The notes below the pieces were generated by a model. That model was given only the letters and a program-made list of their open reading frames with translations, made no database searches and was not told where the DNA came from. 38,536 nucleotides of DNA from an uncultured Propionibacterium sp. (lineage in GTDB: Bacteria > Actinomycetota > Actinomycetes > Propionibacteriales > Propionibacteriaceae). Location of the stretch: positions 1 to 38,536 of the forward strand of contig CALHWB010000064.1 of NCBI GenBank assembly GCA_938036835.1, given 5' to 3'. Position 1 is the first letter of the stretch. The number at the start of each line of letters is the position of its first letter. Below, in pieces: positions 7,338 through 15,550 of this stretch. The position numbers and the translations under genes are program-made.

Positions 7338-8653
7338 TCCAGCCCTTTCTGACAGTTCGCCACCGCCACGGCCGCCTGGCGCAACGACGTTTCGACGTTC
7401 AAGGTGCCACTGGTGTTCTGGGCGGTGCTCACCACATGCACTCCGGGTACCGAGGTCCGATAGGGCAGTGGCTTGCAGGTGTGCGGCAACGGCAGCGGCA
7501 CGACATGGGGCGCCCGGCTGATGGCCCAGTCGAGCACATCTGGTTGGTAGTCGGGCAGGCAGCGGCCTAGCTCGGTCAGCAATCGATCCCGCACCTGGTC
7601 ATCGGATAACGAAAACCAGTCGTCATCGCTGGCGCAGTAGCGCGGTAGGTAGATCAGGGCAGCCCCGCCGGTCAGGTTGGCCGGTAGCAGGGCATGCATA
7701 CCGATCACCCCAGTCAGATCGATGTCGTCGACCAGATAGGTGATGTATGAGTCAGTCGGTGGCCGCCGAACGAGAAAGACCCCGCACAGCACCCCCAGAT
7801 AGGGGGCCGAGGTCAGTCGGTGGTGTTCGTCGGCGGTCAATTGGGGGAGCAGGGCGCTGGCTGACGGACCGGGTGCGGTGACGAAGACGTCGTCGCAGTG
7901 CAACTGCTCGCCGTTGGCCAGGGTGATGCAAATCCGGCCGCCGGTGCCAGAACCGGTGACTCCGGCGATTGCCGAGACTTCGGCATCGGTGCGAAGCTCG
8001 CCGCCCCGGTCGATGATCTGTTGCCGGATACGACAGAAAACCTCGGCATAGCCGCCGGGCAGCACGCCGAATCGGTCGCCGGCCCCCGACAGCCGGGCTC
8101 TCACCAGCCGGCGGAAGGTCGAGACCAGAAAGGCCGCCGAGACCCGGGAGGCTTGGTTGCCGAGCTTGGCCCGCAGGATCGGCGCCCAGAAGTTGCGATA
8201 GGCGTTGCGTCCTGCGGTGGCGATCAACCAGCGTTGTGCCGTGATCCGGTTGGCGATGAACCCGGGCAGCAGCAGGCTGAACGCGATGGACAACCCGATC
8301 AGTGCCCTCGTGGGCAACGCCAGGGCGGGCAGTCTGGCCATGTCGATCAGATTGGTTGCCGGATAGCGAGTGGCGTTGGCGATGATCGAGGCGGGCGCCG
8401 AGGCCCAGCGAACCCGCTCGCGCATGCCGACCCGGTCGAGTAGCTTGAGCACTTGGGAGTCGGATTCCAAGATCACATGGTAGAAGCGGTCCACCCCAAC
8501 CGGGATGTCATCCGCTTGCAGATCGATGCTGCTGGTCAGCCCCCCGATCTCGTGCTTTTGCTCAAGCAACAGGACGCGCTGGCCGGCATCCAAGCCGGCC
8601 AGCGCCAGCGCCATTCCGGTCGCGCCACCCCCGACGACCACCCACTTTGACAT
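7334..8653 (-). CDS. FAD/NAD(P)-dependent oxidoreductase, protoporphyrinogen-oxidase/UGM-like fold
   Basis: A 439-residue flavoprotein. The dinucleotide-binding motif VVGGGATGMALALAG sits at the extreme N-terminus, followed by LLEQKHEIGG, which binds the FAD ribose. The C-terminal VPGVHVVSTAQNTSGTLN resembles the second FAD-binding segment of amine oxidases and UDP-galactopyranose mutases. Such proteins occur in O-antigen and capsule loci, often beside deacetylases, and their substrates are mostly unknown. I chose ATG 8653 because GGGGAG lies 7 nt upstream; the longer in-frame extension would span the promoter. It is the first gene of the operon running to 4346. A role in oxidising or rearranging a lipid- or nucleotide-linked sugar is inference; it is not close enough to UGM to call Galf synthesis. 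Confidence 0.8.
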   Translation of the reverse strand: MSKWVVVGGGATGMALALAGLDAGQRVLLLEQKHEIGGLTSSIDLQADDIPVGVDRFYHVILESDSQVLKLLDRVGMRERVRWASAPASIIANATRYPATNLIDMARLPALALPTRALIGLSIAFSLLLPGFIANRITAQRWLIATAGRNAYRNFWAPILRAKLGNQASRVSAAFLVSTFRRLVRARLSGAGDRFGVLPGGYAEVFCRIRQQIIDRGGELRTDAEVSAIAGVTGSGTGGRICITLANGEQLHCDDVFVTAPGPSASALLPQLTADEHHRLTSAPYLGVLCGVFLVRRPPTDSYITYLVDDIDLTGVIGMHALLPANLTGGAALIYLPRYCASDDDWFSLSDDQVRDRLLTELGRCLPDYQPDVLDWAISRAPHVVPLPLPHTCKPLPYRTSVPGVHVVSTAQNTSGTLNVETSLRQAAVAVANCQKGLE

Positions 8654-8674
8654 ACTCTCACTCCCCGCGGCCAA

Positions 8675-8680
8675 ACTATA
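8675..8680 (-). promoter_or_regulatory. -10 element TATAGT for the 8653-4346 operon
   Basis: On the minus strand TATAGT lies 21 nt before ATG 8653, leaving a short leader that carries the GGGGAG ribosome-binding site. It is a near-perfect -10 hexamer in otherwise GC-rich DNA. No clear -35 is seen. Confidence 0.55.
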
Positions 8681-8794
8681 GTGCGCTGGCCGGCGGGAAT
8701 ACCACGGGGGTACCATGAGTGGTTTCGGTTCCTCCGTGGCCGGATCGAACGTGGCATTTTGGCGCATCCGATGTTCAACTCGGCGCGTATTGCC

Positions 8795-8800
8795 TAGAGT
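8795..8800 (+). promoter_or_regulatory. -10 element TAGAGT, leaderless start
   Basis: TAGAGT ends 7 nt before GTG 8808, so the transcript would begin at or next to the start codon. No Shine-Dalgarno precedes that GTG. Confidence 0.45.
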
Positions 8801-8807
8801 TTGCCTT

Positions 8808-10352
8808 GTGGTTGCCGAGCAACATATCGAGGTCAATCGAACCGGCTTGTGGGTAGCGGTCATAACGATTCTTGGTGGGGTGCCGAGGATCATCGGGTTG
8901 GGGACCACGCCGTTGTGGCTGGATGAGTCCTATACCGGGTTGTGTTCTCGGATGATGGCCGCCGATGGCTGGGCGGCGGCCACTGCCTGTGACCATATTT
9001 CGCCAGGTTATTACGTGCTGGCGGTGATCTCGGCCACCCTGTTCGGCAACTTCTCCGAGACCACCATGCGCCTGGCGGCGGCGCTGGCCGGACTCGCGAC
9101 GATTCCCGCGATGGCGGCGTTGGCCAGACGCATGCTGAATAACGACCGGGCCGTCGTGGCGGTTGCGCTGGCCACGGCGCTGGCCCCGCTGCTGTTGCGC
9201 TACAGCCAGGAAGCTCGGGGCTATTCACCCTTGTTGCTGCTGACGGTCTGTTATCTGATCCTCAACTGGGACCTGGTACAGCGCGGTCCCAGCCTCTGGC
9301 GGTTCGCCGGGATTCTCGGCATCGCCACCGGCATGGTTTGGCTGCACACCGCCGCCCTTTACGCAATGGTCGCCGTTGGGTTGTTGATGGTGTGGCAGTT
9401 GAAGCTCACCAAGAGGCCGATATGGGTGTGGGCTGCGGTCCATCTGCTGGCCGGCCTGAGCTATCTGCCTTTCGCGTTGGCGACCTCGGATGACCTGGCC
9501 AGACTGGTCGACAATCCCCTGCCCGGTAATCCTCTCCCGAGGCTGGCCCTCAACGCGATGGCGATGATCGCCGGTTCCTCGCTGGGGCCGACGGCTCAGG
9601 ACGTGGGAACCATGGGTACCGGGGCGGTTATCGTCGCCAACCTGCCGGCACTCGGGCTGATCGGTGTTGCCGTGGTTTGTGCGGTGCTGGCTGGCTGGCG
9701 GCTGCGCAACCAGGTCACATCCACGGTGTGGGTCTGGCTGGCGGTGCTGTTGATTGTGCCCAATCTGTTGCTGGTGACCAGCGTGTATACGAGTCATGTG
9801 CTGCTGCACGTGCGTTATGTGATCACGACCTGGCCGGTCTATGGGCTGCTGGTGGGGCTCATCTGGGCGAATATCCGACGGCACGCCACCGCGTTGGTGG
9901 CCGGCCTGTTGTTGATTGCGGTCTGCATTACCTCGACGGTGAACTACTTCGTCAATCCCAAATATGCCCGGGAGGACGTCACTCGGCTGCCCGCAACGCT
10001 GGCCGAAACAATGAAGGCCGACGATGTGCTGTTGATCGCCAACGACAACGTGGTGGTGCCGATGCTGTTTTACGGCCTGCGGTGCCCCGCGAATACCATC
10101 GATATGCGCAATGAGCATGCCTTCGAGACGCTGCGGACCGCCACCGCAGCGCCCGGTGGCGATACCTTCGTCATTCTCTACCGGCAGTGGGAGAACACCC
10201 CACCGGAGGTTTTGAACGAATTCCTCGATCAAACTCTGGCGCCGCCCAGCCAGGTCTGGCGGTGGCAGGGCGTCGAACTGCAACGACGTCCTGGGCGGCT
10301 GCTGGTCGGTACCGGGCCCGGGCTTGATCGCGGCTGCCTGTATGACAGCTGA
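8808..10352 (+). CDS. GT-C fold membrane glycosyltransferase, GT39/ArnT-like
   Basis: This 514-residue integral membrane protein has about ten hydrophobic helices and a soluble C-terminal domain (about residues 400-514). The first extracytoplasmic loop carries PLWLDESYT, whose Asp-Glu pair matches the catalytic acidic motif of GT39/ArnT/PMT enzymes, and the helix after it holds the HISPGYYVL segment. Such enzymes use polyprenyl-phosphate sugars on the outer face of the membrane. I set the start at GTG 8808: a TAGAGT -10 sits 7 nt upstream and there is no ribosome-binding site, which suits leaderless translation. An in-frame ATG at 8715 would add 31 poorly conserved-looking residues. It is transcribed alone, divergently from the 8653 operon and convergently with 10355. 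Confidence 0.82.
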   Translation: MVAEQHIEVNRTGLWVAVITILGGVPRIIGLGTTPLWLDESYTGLCSRMMAADGWAAATACDHISPGYYVLAVISATLFGNFSETTMRLAAALAGLATIPAMAALARRMLNNDRAVVAVALATALAPLLLRYSQEARGYSPLLLLTVCYLILNWDLVQRGPSLWRFAGILGIATGMVWLHTAALYAMVAVGLLMVWQLKLTKRPIWVWAAVHLLAGLSYLPFALATSDDLARLVDNPLPGNPLPRLALNAMAMIAGSSLGPTAQDVGTMGTGAVIVANLPALGLIGVAVVCAVLAGWRLRNQVTSTVWVWLAVLLIVPNLLLVTSVYTSHVLLHVRYVITTWPVYGLLVGLIWANIRRHATALVAGLLLIAVCITSTVNYFVNPKYAREDVTRLPATLAETMKADDVLLIANDNVVVPMLFYGLRCPANTIDMRNEHAFETLRTATAAPGGDTFVILYRQWENTPPEVLNEFLDQTLAPPSQVWRWQGVELQRRPGRLLVGTGPGLDRGCLYDS

Positions 10353-10354
10353 GA

Positions 10355-11386
10355 TCAACCCCGCCCCAGGAGCGCGGCATAACCGGCTACCATCCGCTCC
10401 ACCGTGAACTCGGCAACCTGGCGTTGGCCGGCGGCGCGCATCCGGTCCCCATATTCGGGAGTTGCGGCGAGCAGGTCGATGGCCGCGGCGAATGCCGCCG
10501 CATCGCCGACCGGGCAGTAGTGGGCGGCCCCACCCATCACCTCACGGTTCGCCGCGAGATCGCTGGCGATCACCGGCAGGCCGGCTGCCGCCGCCTCGAT
10601 CAGCACCAGCGGCATGCCTTCGTGCCGGGTGGTGAACAAGAACACATCGCAGGCCGCGAAGAGGCCGGCCAGTTCGTTGCGGCCGAGGTTGCCGGCGAAC
10701 TGCACCGGTGCGTTGAGCTGTCTCGCCAGCGTCTCCAGTTCGGTGCGCGACCGGCCCTGCCCGCAAATCGTTAGGTGGATGGGCGAATGCGCCAAGGCAC
10801 ATGCCTCGATTGCTGTCGGCAGGTCCTTCTCGGGATCCAGCCGGCAGGCGGTCACCAATGCCAGGCCGGGTGCCGGTTCAGTCGGGACGGTCGTCGGGAT
10901 GCTCTCCGGAAGCCGGACACCGTTTTGAACCACGTGCATGCGGCGCTGTACGGCCCTGCCCAGCTCGCGGTAGCTGTCGCGGACCGCATGGCCGCAGCAG
11001 ATCACCCCGGTGGCCAGGCCGGTGCGGCACAGCAGATCGATCAGGGCGACGCGGAGCCTACCCATACCATCGCGGGTGCCGTGGACGACCAGCCAGCCGT
11101 GTGGCACCCCGGCCAGCCGGGCCGCGGTAAGCGAGTAGAGCGCATTCAGCACCGTGTGCGCGAGCACACCGTCCGGGGACTGCCGGCGAAAGGCCGCTAT
11201 CAGACGGAACCAGCCGCGCAGTCTACGCATGGCTCGCCGGCCGCTGCCCGCGGTCCAACGCTCGAGGTCGAGGATCGATGAGGAGATGCCGTGCGCCGGC
11301 AATCCGGTGTCCAGCTGGCGGGCAACCAACTGCATACCGCCCGGACGATTGTGGGGGATCACCTGGATGACAGTGAGGTCCGGCAA
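10355..11386 (-). CDS. Family 4 glycosyltransferase
   Basis: A retaining GT-B enzyme that transfers a sugar from a nucleotide donor to a growing lipid-linked oligosaccharide in the cytoplasm. The 343-residue product has the GT4 signature: VIQVIPHNRPGGMQLVARQL near the N-terminus (Gly-rich acceptor loop), VVQNGV in the middle, VTACRLDPEKD at the start of the C-terminal Rossmann domain, and HEGMPLVLIEAAAAGLPVIA (the E-x7-E motif). The start is TTG 11386, supported by AGGAGGTGA at 11391-11399, which lies across the stop codon of the preceding gene, 4 nt away. It is the last gene of the six-gene operon 15445-10355 and ends 2 nt from the convergent gene at 10352. Confidence 0.88.
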   Translation of the reverse strand: MPDLTVIQVIPHNRPGGMQLVARQLDTGLPAHGISSSILDLERWTAGSGRRAMRRLRGWFRLIAAFRRQSPDGVLAHTVLNALYSLTAARLAGVPHGWLVVHGTRDGMGRLRVALIDLLCRTGLATGVICCGHAVRDSYRELGRAVQRRMHVVQNGVRLPESIPTTVPTEPAPGLALVTACRLDPEKDLPTAIEACALAHSPIHLTICGQGRSRTELETLARQLNAPVQFAGNLGRNELAGLFAACDVFLFTTRHEGMPLVLIEAAAAGLPVIASDLAANREVMGGAAHYCPVGDAAAFAAAIDLLAATPEYGDRMRAAGQRQVAEFTVERMVAGYAALLGRG

Positions 11387-11390
11387 CCGG

Positions 11391-11399
11391 TCACCTCCT
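11391..11399 (-). promoter_or_regulatory. Ribosome-binding site that fixes a TTG start
   Basis: AGGAGGTGA on the minus strand is nearly a full anti-16S match, and its TGA is the stop of the gene at 11391-11921. It sets TTG 11386 as the start of the GT4 gene and couples the two. Confidence 0.75.
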
Positions 11400-11921
11400 G
11401 CGCTGGCCGGTTTTTCTGGCCGCGAACTCCGCCATTATCCGGTCCAGGCCGGCGATCGTCTTGTTGATCCGGGTTCGGTCATGTTCGATCGCCTGGCTAG
11501 CCGGATCGGTGACGAAACGGGTCAGAGTCGCCTCGAAGTCGGCACGGGTTTCGCATAGTGCGATCAGCCGGTCGCGGGCCAGGAAATGGGCGAAGCGGAG
11601 CTGATGGCCATCGACGATCTCGGCTAGCCGGGAATCTCGAGGCACGCAGATCGGCAGGTGACCGGCCGCCCGGGCCTCGAACAGGCTCGCGGGACCCGCA
11701 TGGGCGATCACGACCTGGCAGTTCGCCATCAGATCGACAAGTTCGGGCCAGGGGACGAAGGACCGGTTCCGGGCTAATCTCGCTGGCCGTGACTGGCCGT
11801 GTTGAACCAACGTGGTGGCCTGATACTGCGGGTTCGCTGCCAGCCAGCCGTCCAGCCAATCCAATAGCCGGCCGAACTGGTGATGGTCGGTGCCGATCGT
11901 GCAGACGATGTCGGTCCTCAT
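11391..11921 (-). CDS. Alg13-like catalytic half of a split glycosyltransferase (PssE/EpsF type)
   Basis: The 176-residue product matches the C-terminal, donor-binding half of GT28 enzymes such as MurG. The block VVIAHAGPASLFEARAAGHL corresponds to the nucleotide-sugar-binding loop (SHAGAGS in Alg13), followed by CVPRDSRLAEIVDGHQL. Proteins of this size work only with an Alg14-like membrane partner; here that partner is the preceding gene, overlapping by 4 nt (ATGA at 11918-11921). Together they would add the second or a later sugar to the lipid-linked repeat unit. The donor is not known. The N-terminal segment IVCTIGTDHHQFGRLLDW is typical of PssE-like proteins. Confidence 0.85.
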   Translation of the reverse strand: MRTDIVCTIGTDHHQFGRLLDWLDGWLAANPQYQATTLVQHGQSRPARLARNRSFVPWPELVDLMANCQVVIAHAGPASLFEARAAGHLPICVPRDSRLAEIVDGHQLRFAHFLARDRLIALCETRADFEATLTRFVTDPASQAIEHDRTRINKTIAGLDRIMAEFAARKTGQRRR

Positions 11922-12391
11922 AGCATCGGTCCGATGAGTCGTGCCCGGGGGTAGATCTTGCGTTGGGCGGCGAGCTGGATACCGATATAGGGAGTCAGCC
12001 GCTGACAGATACGACCGGTCAGGGTCGGGGTGTCGAAGCGGTCGATCACCTCGATGAAGATGGCGGGAATGCCCAGCAGCTTCGCGATGACAAAGAACGG
12101 TACTGCCACTCCGGCCCCAGTGGATACGATGACGTCCGGTCTGCGTTGCCGCAGCACCCGGATAGCCAGCCAGGTATTGCGGATCAGATTGCGCAGGTTC
12201 CGGGTGGTCGGGTGATGCGCCCAGATCACGTCCTCCCCGGCCAGCCGGGCCTGCACATCCGGTAGATCGAAGCTGACCCAGCGTCGCGGATGCTTACGCC
12301 ACCAATCTCGCACGCTCATTAGCTGCGCCAGGTGGCCGCCGCTGGAGCAGACCAACAGCAGGTCGAGATCTTCCGCCCGGGGGGCGTTCAT
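11918..12391 (-). CDS. Alg14-like membrane-anchor half of a split glycosyltransferase (PssD/EpsE type)
   Basis: The 157-residue product corresponds to the N-terminal acceptor-binding half of GT28 enzymes. Diagnostic segments are LLLVCSSGGHLAQLM near the N-terminus, VIVSTGAGVAVPFFVIAKLL in the middle (the Alg14 membrane-associated helix) and IFIEVIDRFDTPTLTG. It recruits the Alg13-like subunit encoded next to it and binds the lipid acceptor. ATG 12391 overlaps the stop of the Wzz-like gene by 4 nt. Fused or split versions are common in Gram-positive capsule loci; here the genes are clearly separate. Confidence 0.86.
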   Translation of the reverse strand: MNAPRAEDLDLLLVCSSGGHLAQLMSVRDWWRKHPRRWVSFDLPDVQARLAGEDVIWAHHPTTRNLRNLIRNTWLAIRVLRQRRPDVIVSTGAGVAVPFFVIAKLLGIPAIFIEVIDRFDTPTLTGRICQRLTPYIGIQLAAQRKIYPRARLIGPML

Positions 12392-13323
12392 TTGGCACCT
12401 CCCGAGTAGTGGGCTTGGGAAAGCCGGTCAACGGCCACCACGATCACCTGATCGTTGTGGAAAGCCAACCGGCGTGCGGTGCGGTTTATGGCATCCTCGG
12501 TGGCCGATCCGATGAGGGCCAGAACCACTGCGGTATCGGCCTGCCGGCGAGGTTGGGTCTCGCCCTGGGAGGAGGTATTGGCCAACTCGGTCTCCAGGGC
12601 GGCCACCCATGGCCGGGGTGGCACCACCTGGATTTGGGTGGGCGGTTCGCTACCCAGCCAGTTGGCCAGGCCGGTGCGCAACAGGTGGTAGCGGCGGTCG
12701 CCGATGACTAGCGTCTCGGGATAGATATCGGTACGTGGCGAGGTCAGTTCGAGATAGCTGGGGTCTAGCAGCGGCCGGCGGTTGCTGGCCCAGATCAGCA
12801 AGATAACCAGTCCCAGCAGACCGAACCCGGCCGCACCGCCCGCCACAGCCACGAGCCCGCTTAAGGTCGCGGTGGGCGCTCCAACCCAGAGCAGCCGGGT
12901 GGTGAACTCATCGGCAGATACCGTCGAGATGGCCGCCACTACCGCCGCAGCTCTGTCGTGGCTGCGTTCCGGGGTGTCAGATTTGGCGGTGACCTCGACG
13001 ATATCGCTCTGGGTTCCACCGGTGACGGCGATCGACTGGCGTAGCTTTCCGGTGGTCAGCCCCGGTTCATGCAATGCCTCGACGGCGCGGTTGAGCACCT
13101 CATCGGCCAGCATCGTCTGGATAGTGGTCTGGAGGAAACGCTCAGGATTGGCGGCCCGGGTGGCCAGCTGTTTCTCGGCCGGTAACAGCATCAGATAGGC
13201 CGATACGGTGTATTTGTGGGTAAGCAGATACCAGCCCATGCCGCTCACCGCTCCCACCAGGCTCACCACGATCAAGCCGATGATCGAGCGTTTCACTACC
13301 GCCCATGCATAGCCGAAGTGCAC
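12388..13323 (-). CDS. Wzz-like polysaccharide copolymerase with a degenerate C-terminal kinase-like domain
   Basis: This chain-length regulator of Wzy-made polysaccharide has 311 residues. Transmembrane helix 1 spans about 13-34, an extracytoplasmic domain about 35-154, and helix 2 about 155-178. The cytoplasmic tail (179-311) follows the layout of a bacterial tyrosine kinase: HLLRTGLANWLG (213-224) looks like the EAYRxLRTNL helix, and residues 265-299 (AVVLALIGSATEDAINR, then VIVVAVD) look like a P-loop strand and Walker A' region. The Gly-Lys-Ser/Thr is gone and no Walker B or Tyr cluster follows, so it should not bind ATP. I chose GTG 13323 because AGGAGG lies 4 nt upstream. It overlaps the wzy-like gene by 28 nt. 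TTG 13356 is the alternative. Confidence 0.8.
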   Translation of the reverse strand: MHFGYAWAVVKRSIIGLIVVSLVGAVSGMGWYLLTHKYTVSAYLMLLPAEKQLATRAANPERFLQTTIQTMLADEVLNRAVEALHEPGLTTGKLRQSIAVTGGTQSDIVEVTAKSDTPERSHDRAAAVVAAISTVSADEFTTRLLWVGAPTATLSGLVAVAGGAAGFGLLGLVILLIWASNRRPLLDPSYLELTSPRTDIYPETLVIGDRRYHLLRTGLANWLGSEPPTQIQVVPPRPWVAALETELANTSSQGETQPRRQADTAVVLALIGSATEDAINRTARRLAFHNDQVIVVAVDRLSQAHYSGGAK

Positions 13324-14543
13324 GCGGCCTCCTTTCGATGCGCTGGCACCTTGCAAGCCAACGCGACTAGTACGACGAATACGGCATCAGAGAAGCCGAC
13401 CACCTCAACAAGGTTGTAGATCAGCAGCAGGCCGATCAATACCACGGGCCATAGGCGGGTTTGCGGATCGCTGACGAACTCGCGCAGCGAGCGCAGCAGC
13501 AGAGCAACCACGAACCCCCACCCCAGCGCGGCGCCCACCAGGCCCAATTCGACGGCTAGTTCCAGGTAGCCATTGTGGGCATGGTAGAAGGGGATGTCAT
13601 AGTTGTACGTCCAGAACCGGATGCTGGTTGGATCGGTATCGAGCCACAGGGCATGCCAGCCAAAGCCGGTGATCGGACGCTCGGCGATTGCCCGCTGTAC
13701 CACCTGCCAGATCTCGGTTCGCCCGGTGAGGTTGGACGAGCGGTCCAGCGTGGCCAGGATGCGGTCGGAATTGGTCAGCAATACCCAAACCACGACCGCC
13801 CCCAGCAGCGCCGCGCCGGTCGCCGCCAGCGTCCTCGGCCGCCGTCCCCGGGCCAGGCCGACCCCAAGCAGGGTCAGCATGCCGCATGCGATGGTCATGA
13901 TCAGTGCGGTGGCCGAGTTGGACAGCCACACCCCGAGTACCGCAATGCCGACACCTGGCCAGCAGGCCTGCCGGCACCGCGGTTCGTCTGCGGTGAGGGC
14001 ACGCACCAGGGAACTGAGGGCCACGACCGTGCAGAAGAAACCGAACTGGTTCTTGTCCACGAACATGCCTTTGTAATCGCCAACATGATCACCCTCGCTG
14101 AATCGGCCATTGGCGGGGCTGAGAAAGGCAAAGACGATATTGATGGCGATGAACCAGACCCCGGTACGGACGAACAGCCTGAGCAATTGCCGGTGATCGC
14201 GTCCCACCGAGATCAGCATGCCGAGCAGGATATAGGCGAATTGGAAGCTCAGCTCACGCATGCTTTTGGCGGGATCGATCGACCACAGGACCGAGATCCC
14301 CAGCCAGCCCGAGAGCCCGACCAGCGACAACGGCAACCAGATATTGCGCGTCAGCTGGGCACCCCGGACCAGCCACAGCGCAATCAATCCCCAGCAGACC
14401 CACCAGGCATTCTGATTCCAGTCCTTGATCGGGGTGATCGTGGCGAAACAGAGGAAAACCGCGGCCAACGGCCCAGGCAGGATGGTTGGCGGTGGTGGGG
14501 CAGTCGCCGGCTGGCGTGCCGGAGCAGGAAAGCGACGGTTCAT
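13296..14543 (-). CDS. O-antigen polymerase/ligase family protein (Wzy-like)
   Basis: A 415-residue membrane protein with about ten to twelve helices and one large extracytoplasmic loop. The loop holds GRTEIWQVV, RPITGFGWHALW and HAHNGYLELAVELGLVG, the core of the Wzy_C domain shared by O-antigen ligases and polymerases. In a locus with Wzx, Wzz and an initiating transferase it most likely polymerises lipid-linked repeat units on the outer membrane face of the cytoplasmic membrane. ATG 14543 overlaps the preceding GT2 gene by 4 nt. A Pro-rich N-terminal tail of about 25 residues precedes the first helix. Confidence 0.88.
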   Translation of the reverse strand: MNRRFPAPARQPATAPPPPTILPGPLAAVFLCFATITPIKDWNQNAWWVCWGLIALWLVRGAQLTRNIWLPLSLVGLSGWLGISVLWSIDPAKSMRELSFQFAYILLGMLISVGRDHRQLLRLFVRTGVWFIAINIVFAFLSPANGRFSEGDHVGDYKGMFVDKNQFGFFCTVVALSSLVRALTADEPRCRQACWPGVGIAVLGVWLSNSATALIMTIACGMLTLLGVGLARGRRPRTLAATGAALLGAVVVWVLLTNSDRILATLDRSSNLTGRTEIWQVVQRAIAERPITGFGWHALWLDTDPTSIRFWTYNYDIPFYHAHNGYLELAVELGLVGAALGWGFVVALLLRSLREFVSDPQTRLWPVVLIGLLLIYNLVEVVGFSDAVFVVLVALACKVPAHRKEAACTSAMHGR

Positions 14544-15445
14544 CGTTGTCGTGCTCTCCGCAAGGCCAATACGAGCGGGCGCAGCCCGAAGCGCGCCAGG
14601 TCGAGCAGCCGGACGCGTCCGGTCAGCCCTACCATCCCAACCGCCAGATAGGCGACCGGGCCGGCGTGCGCCCCCAAGGCGGCGCGCGCCACCTCGTTGA
14701 GGACGAAGGCGGCAAATGCCTTAGGCCCCAAATCGCTGGCTCGCGTCAACCCCCAGGCCAGCGAGGCCCGCCATTTGCCTCCGCTGCTTACCGAGGTGCG
14801 TCCCATGCGGGCATCCACCCTCACCAGTGGCTCCAAGACCACCAGCGGTCGCACTCCAGCCCGCTGCAGATCCAGCATCCAGTCCCATTCCTCGTGGGTG
14901 GCCAGATGCTCGGGGAAGGGGTGGGACCGGGCCAATCCGGTGGTGAGTAACAGCGTCGGAGTGGCGAGCACGCCCTCGCCGGCGGTGCGCCGCAAGAATA
15001 GGTACTCGGCGATTTGCTCGTCGGTTCGTGGCGCCCGCGTCGGCCAGATCGTGGTGGTGCGGTCGCCCTCCCAGCGCCCCTGGCAGCCAACGAGCACCCG
15101 ATCGGGGTCGGCGGCCTGCTCCAGCAACTGGAGTTGCCGTTCCAGTTTGCGGGGTAACCAGGCGTCGTCATCGTCGAGAAAGGCCAGGTAGCGTCCCGAG
15201 GCGGCCGAGACACCGGTATTGCGCGCTGCTCCGGCACCGCGGGATTCCGGATGGCTGATGACCTGGATCCGGTCGTCCCCGATCTGTTCCAGCGCGGTCA
15301 CGGTGGCAGGATCCGGGCCATCGACCACAACTAGTACCTCACGCGGTGGCGAGGTTTGGTCTAGTGCCGAGCGAGCGGCGCGTACCACTGCGTCGGGGCG
15401 AGAACGAGTCGGAATGACAACGCTGACGTCCACGACATTTGTCAT
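14540..15445 (-). CDS. Family 2 glycosyltransferase
   Basis: An inverting GT-A enzyme of 301 residues. The N-terminus reads VSVVIPTRSRPDAVVRAARS, followed by EVLVVVDGPD, GAGAARNTGVSAASG and the divalent-metal motif LDDDDAWLPRKLE. A later THEEWDWMLDLQRAG carries the (E/D)-D/E-W acceptor-side motif of rhamnosyl/galactosyl-type GT2 enzymes. It lacks transmembrane helices except a possible amphipathic C-terminus. ATG 15445 is preferred because AGGGGG lies 4 nt upstream; TTG 15460 is in frame. It is the first gene of the operon that runs down to 10355. Confidence 0.87.
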   Translation of the reverse strand: MTNVVDVSVVIPTRSRPDAVVRAARSALDQTSPPREVLVVVDGPDPATVTALEQIGDDRIQVISHPESRGAGAARNTGVSAASGRYLAFLDDDDAWLPRKLERQLQLLEQAADPDRVLVGCQGRWEGDRTTTIWPTRAPRTDEQIAEYLFLRRTAGEGVLATPTLLLTTGLARSHPFPEHLATHEEWDWMLDLQRAGVRPLVVLEPLVRVDARMGRTSVSSGGKWRASLAWGLTRASDLGPKAFAAFVLNEVARAALGAHAGPVAYLAVGMVGLTGRVRLLDLARFGLRPLVLALRRARQR

Positions 15446-15491
15446 CTCTCCCCCTGACAATGTCCATGGGCATACGGGTGCGTACCGGGTC

Positions 15492-15519
15492 AGCTTACTC
15501 GAGGGGTCTGCTGGTACAA
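15492..15519 (-). promoter_or_regulatory. Candidate promoter for the 15445-10355 operon
   Basis: On the minus strand TTGTAC (15514-15519) and TAAGCT (15492-15497) are separated by 16 bp, about 46 nt before ATG 15445. The -35 match is weak (three of six). Confidence 0.3.
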
Positions 15520-15537
15520 ATCGCTACAAGTTGCCGC

Positions 15538-15543
15538 TACGCT
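15538..15543 (+). promoter_or_regulatory. -10 element TACGCT, leaderless start
   Basis: TACGCT ends 7 nt before ATG 15551, and there is no ribosome-binding site before that ATG. Confidence 0.45.
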
Positions 15544-15550
15544 GGCACGC

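Noticed and set aside
9225..10358. 377-codon minus-strand frame under the GT39-like gene
   Set aside because: Composition is Gln/His/Arg-rich shadow sequence; the forward frame has the DE motif and membrane helices.
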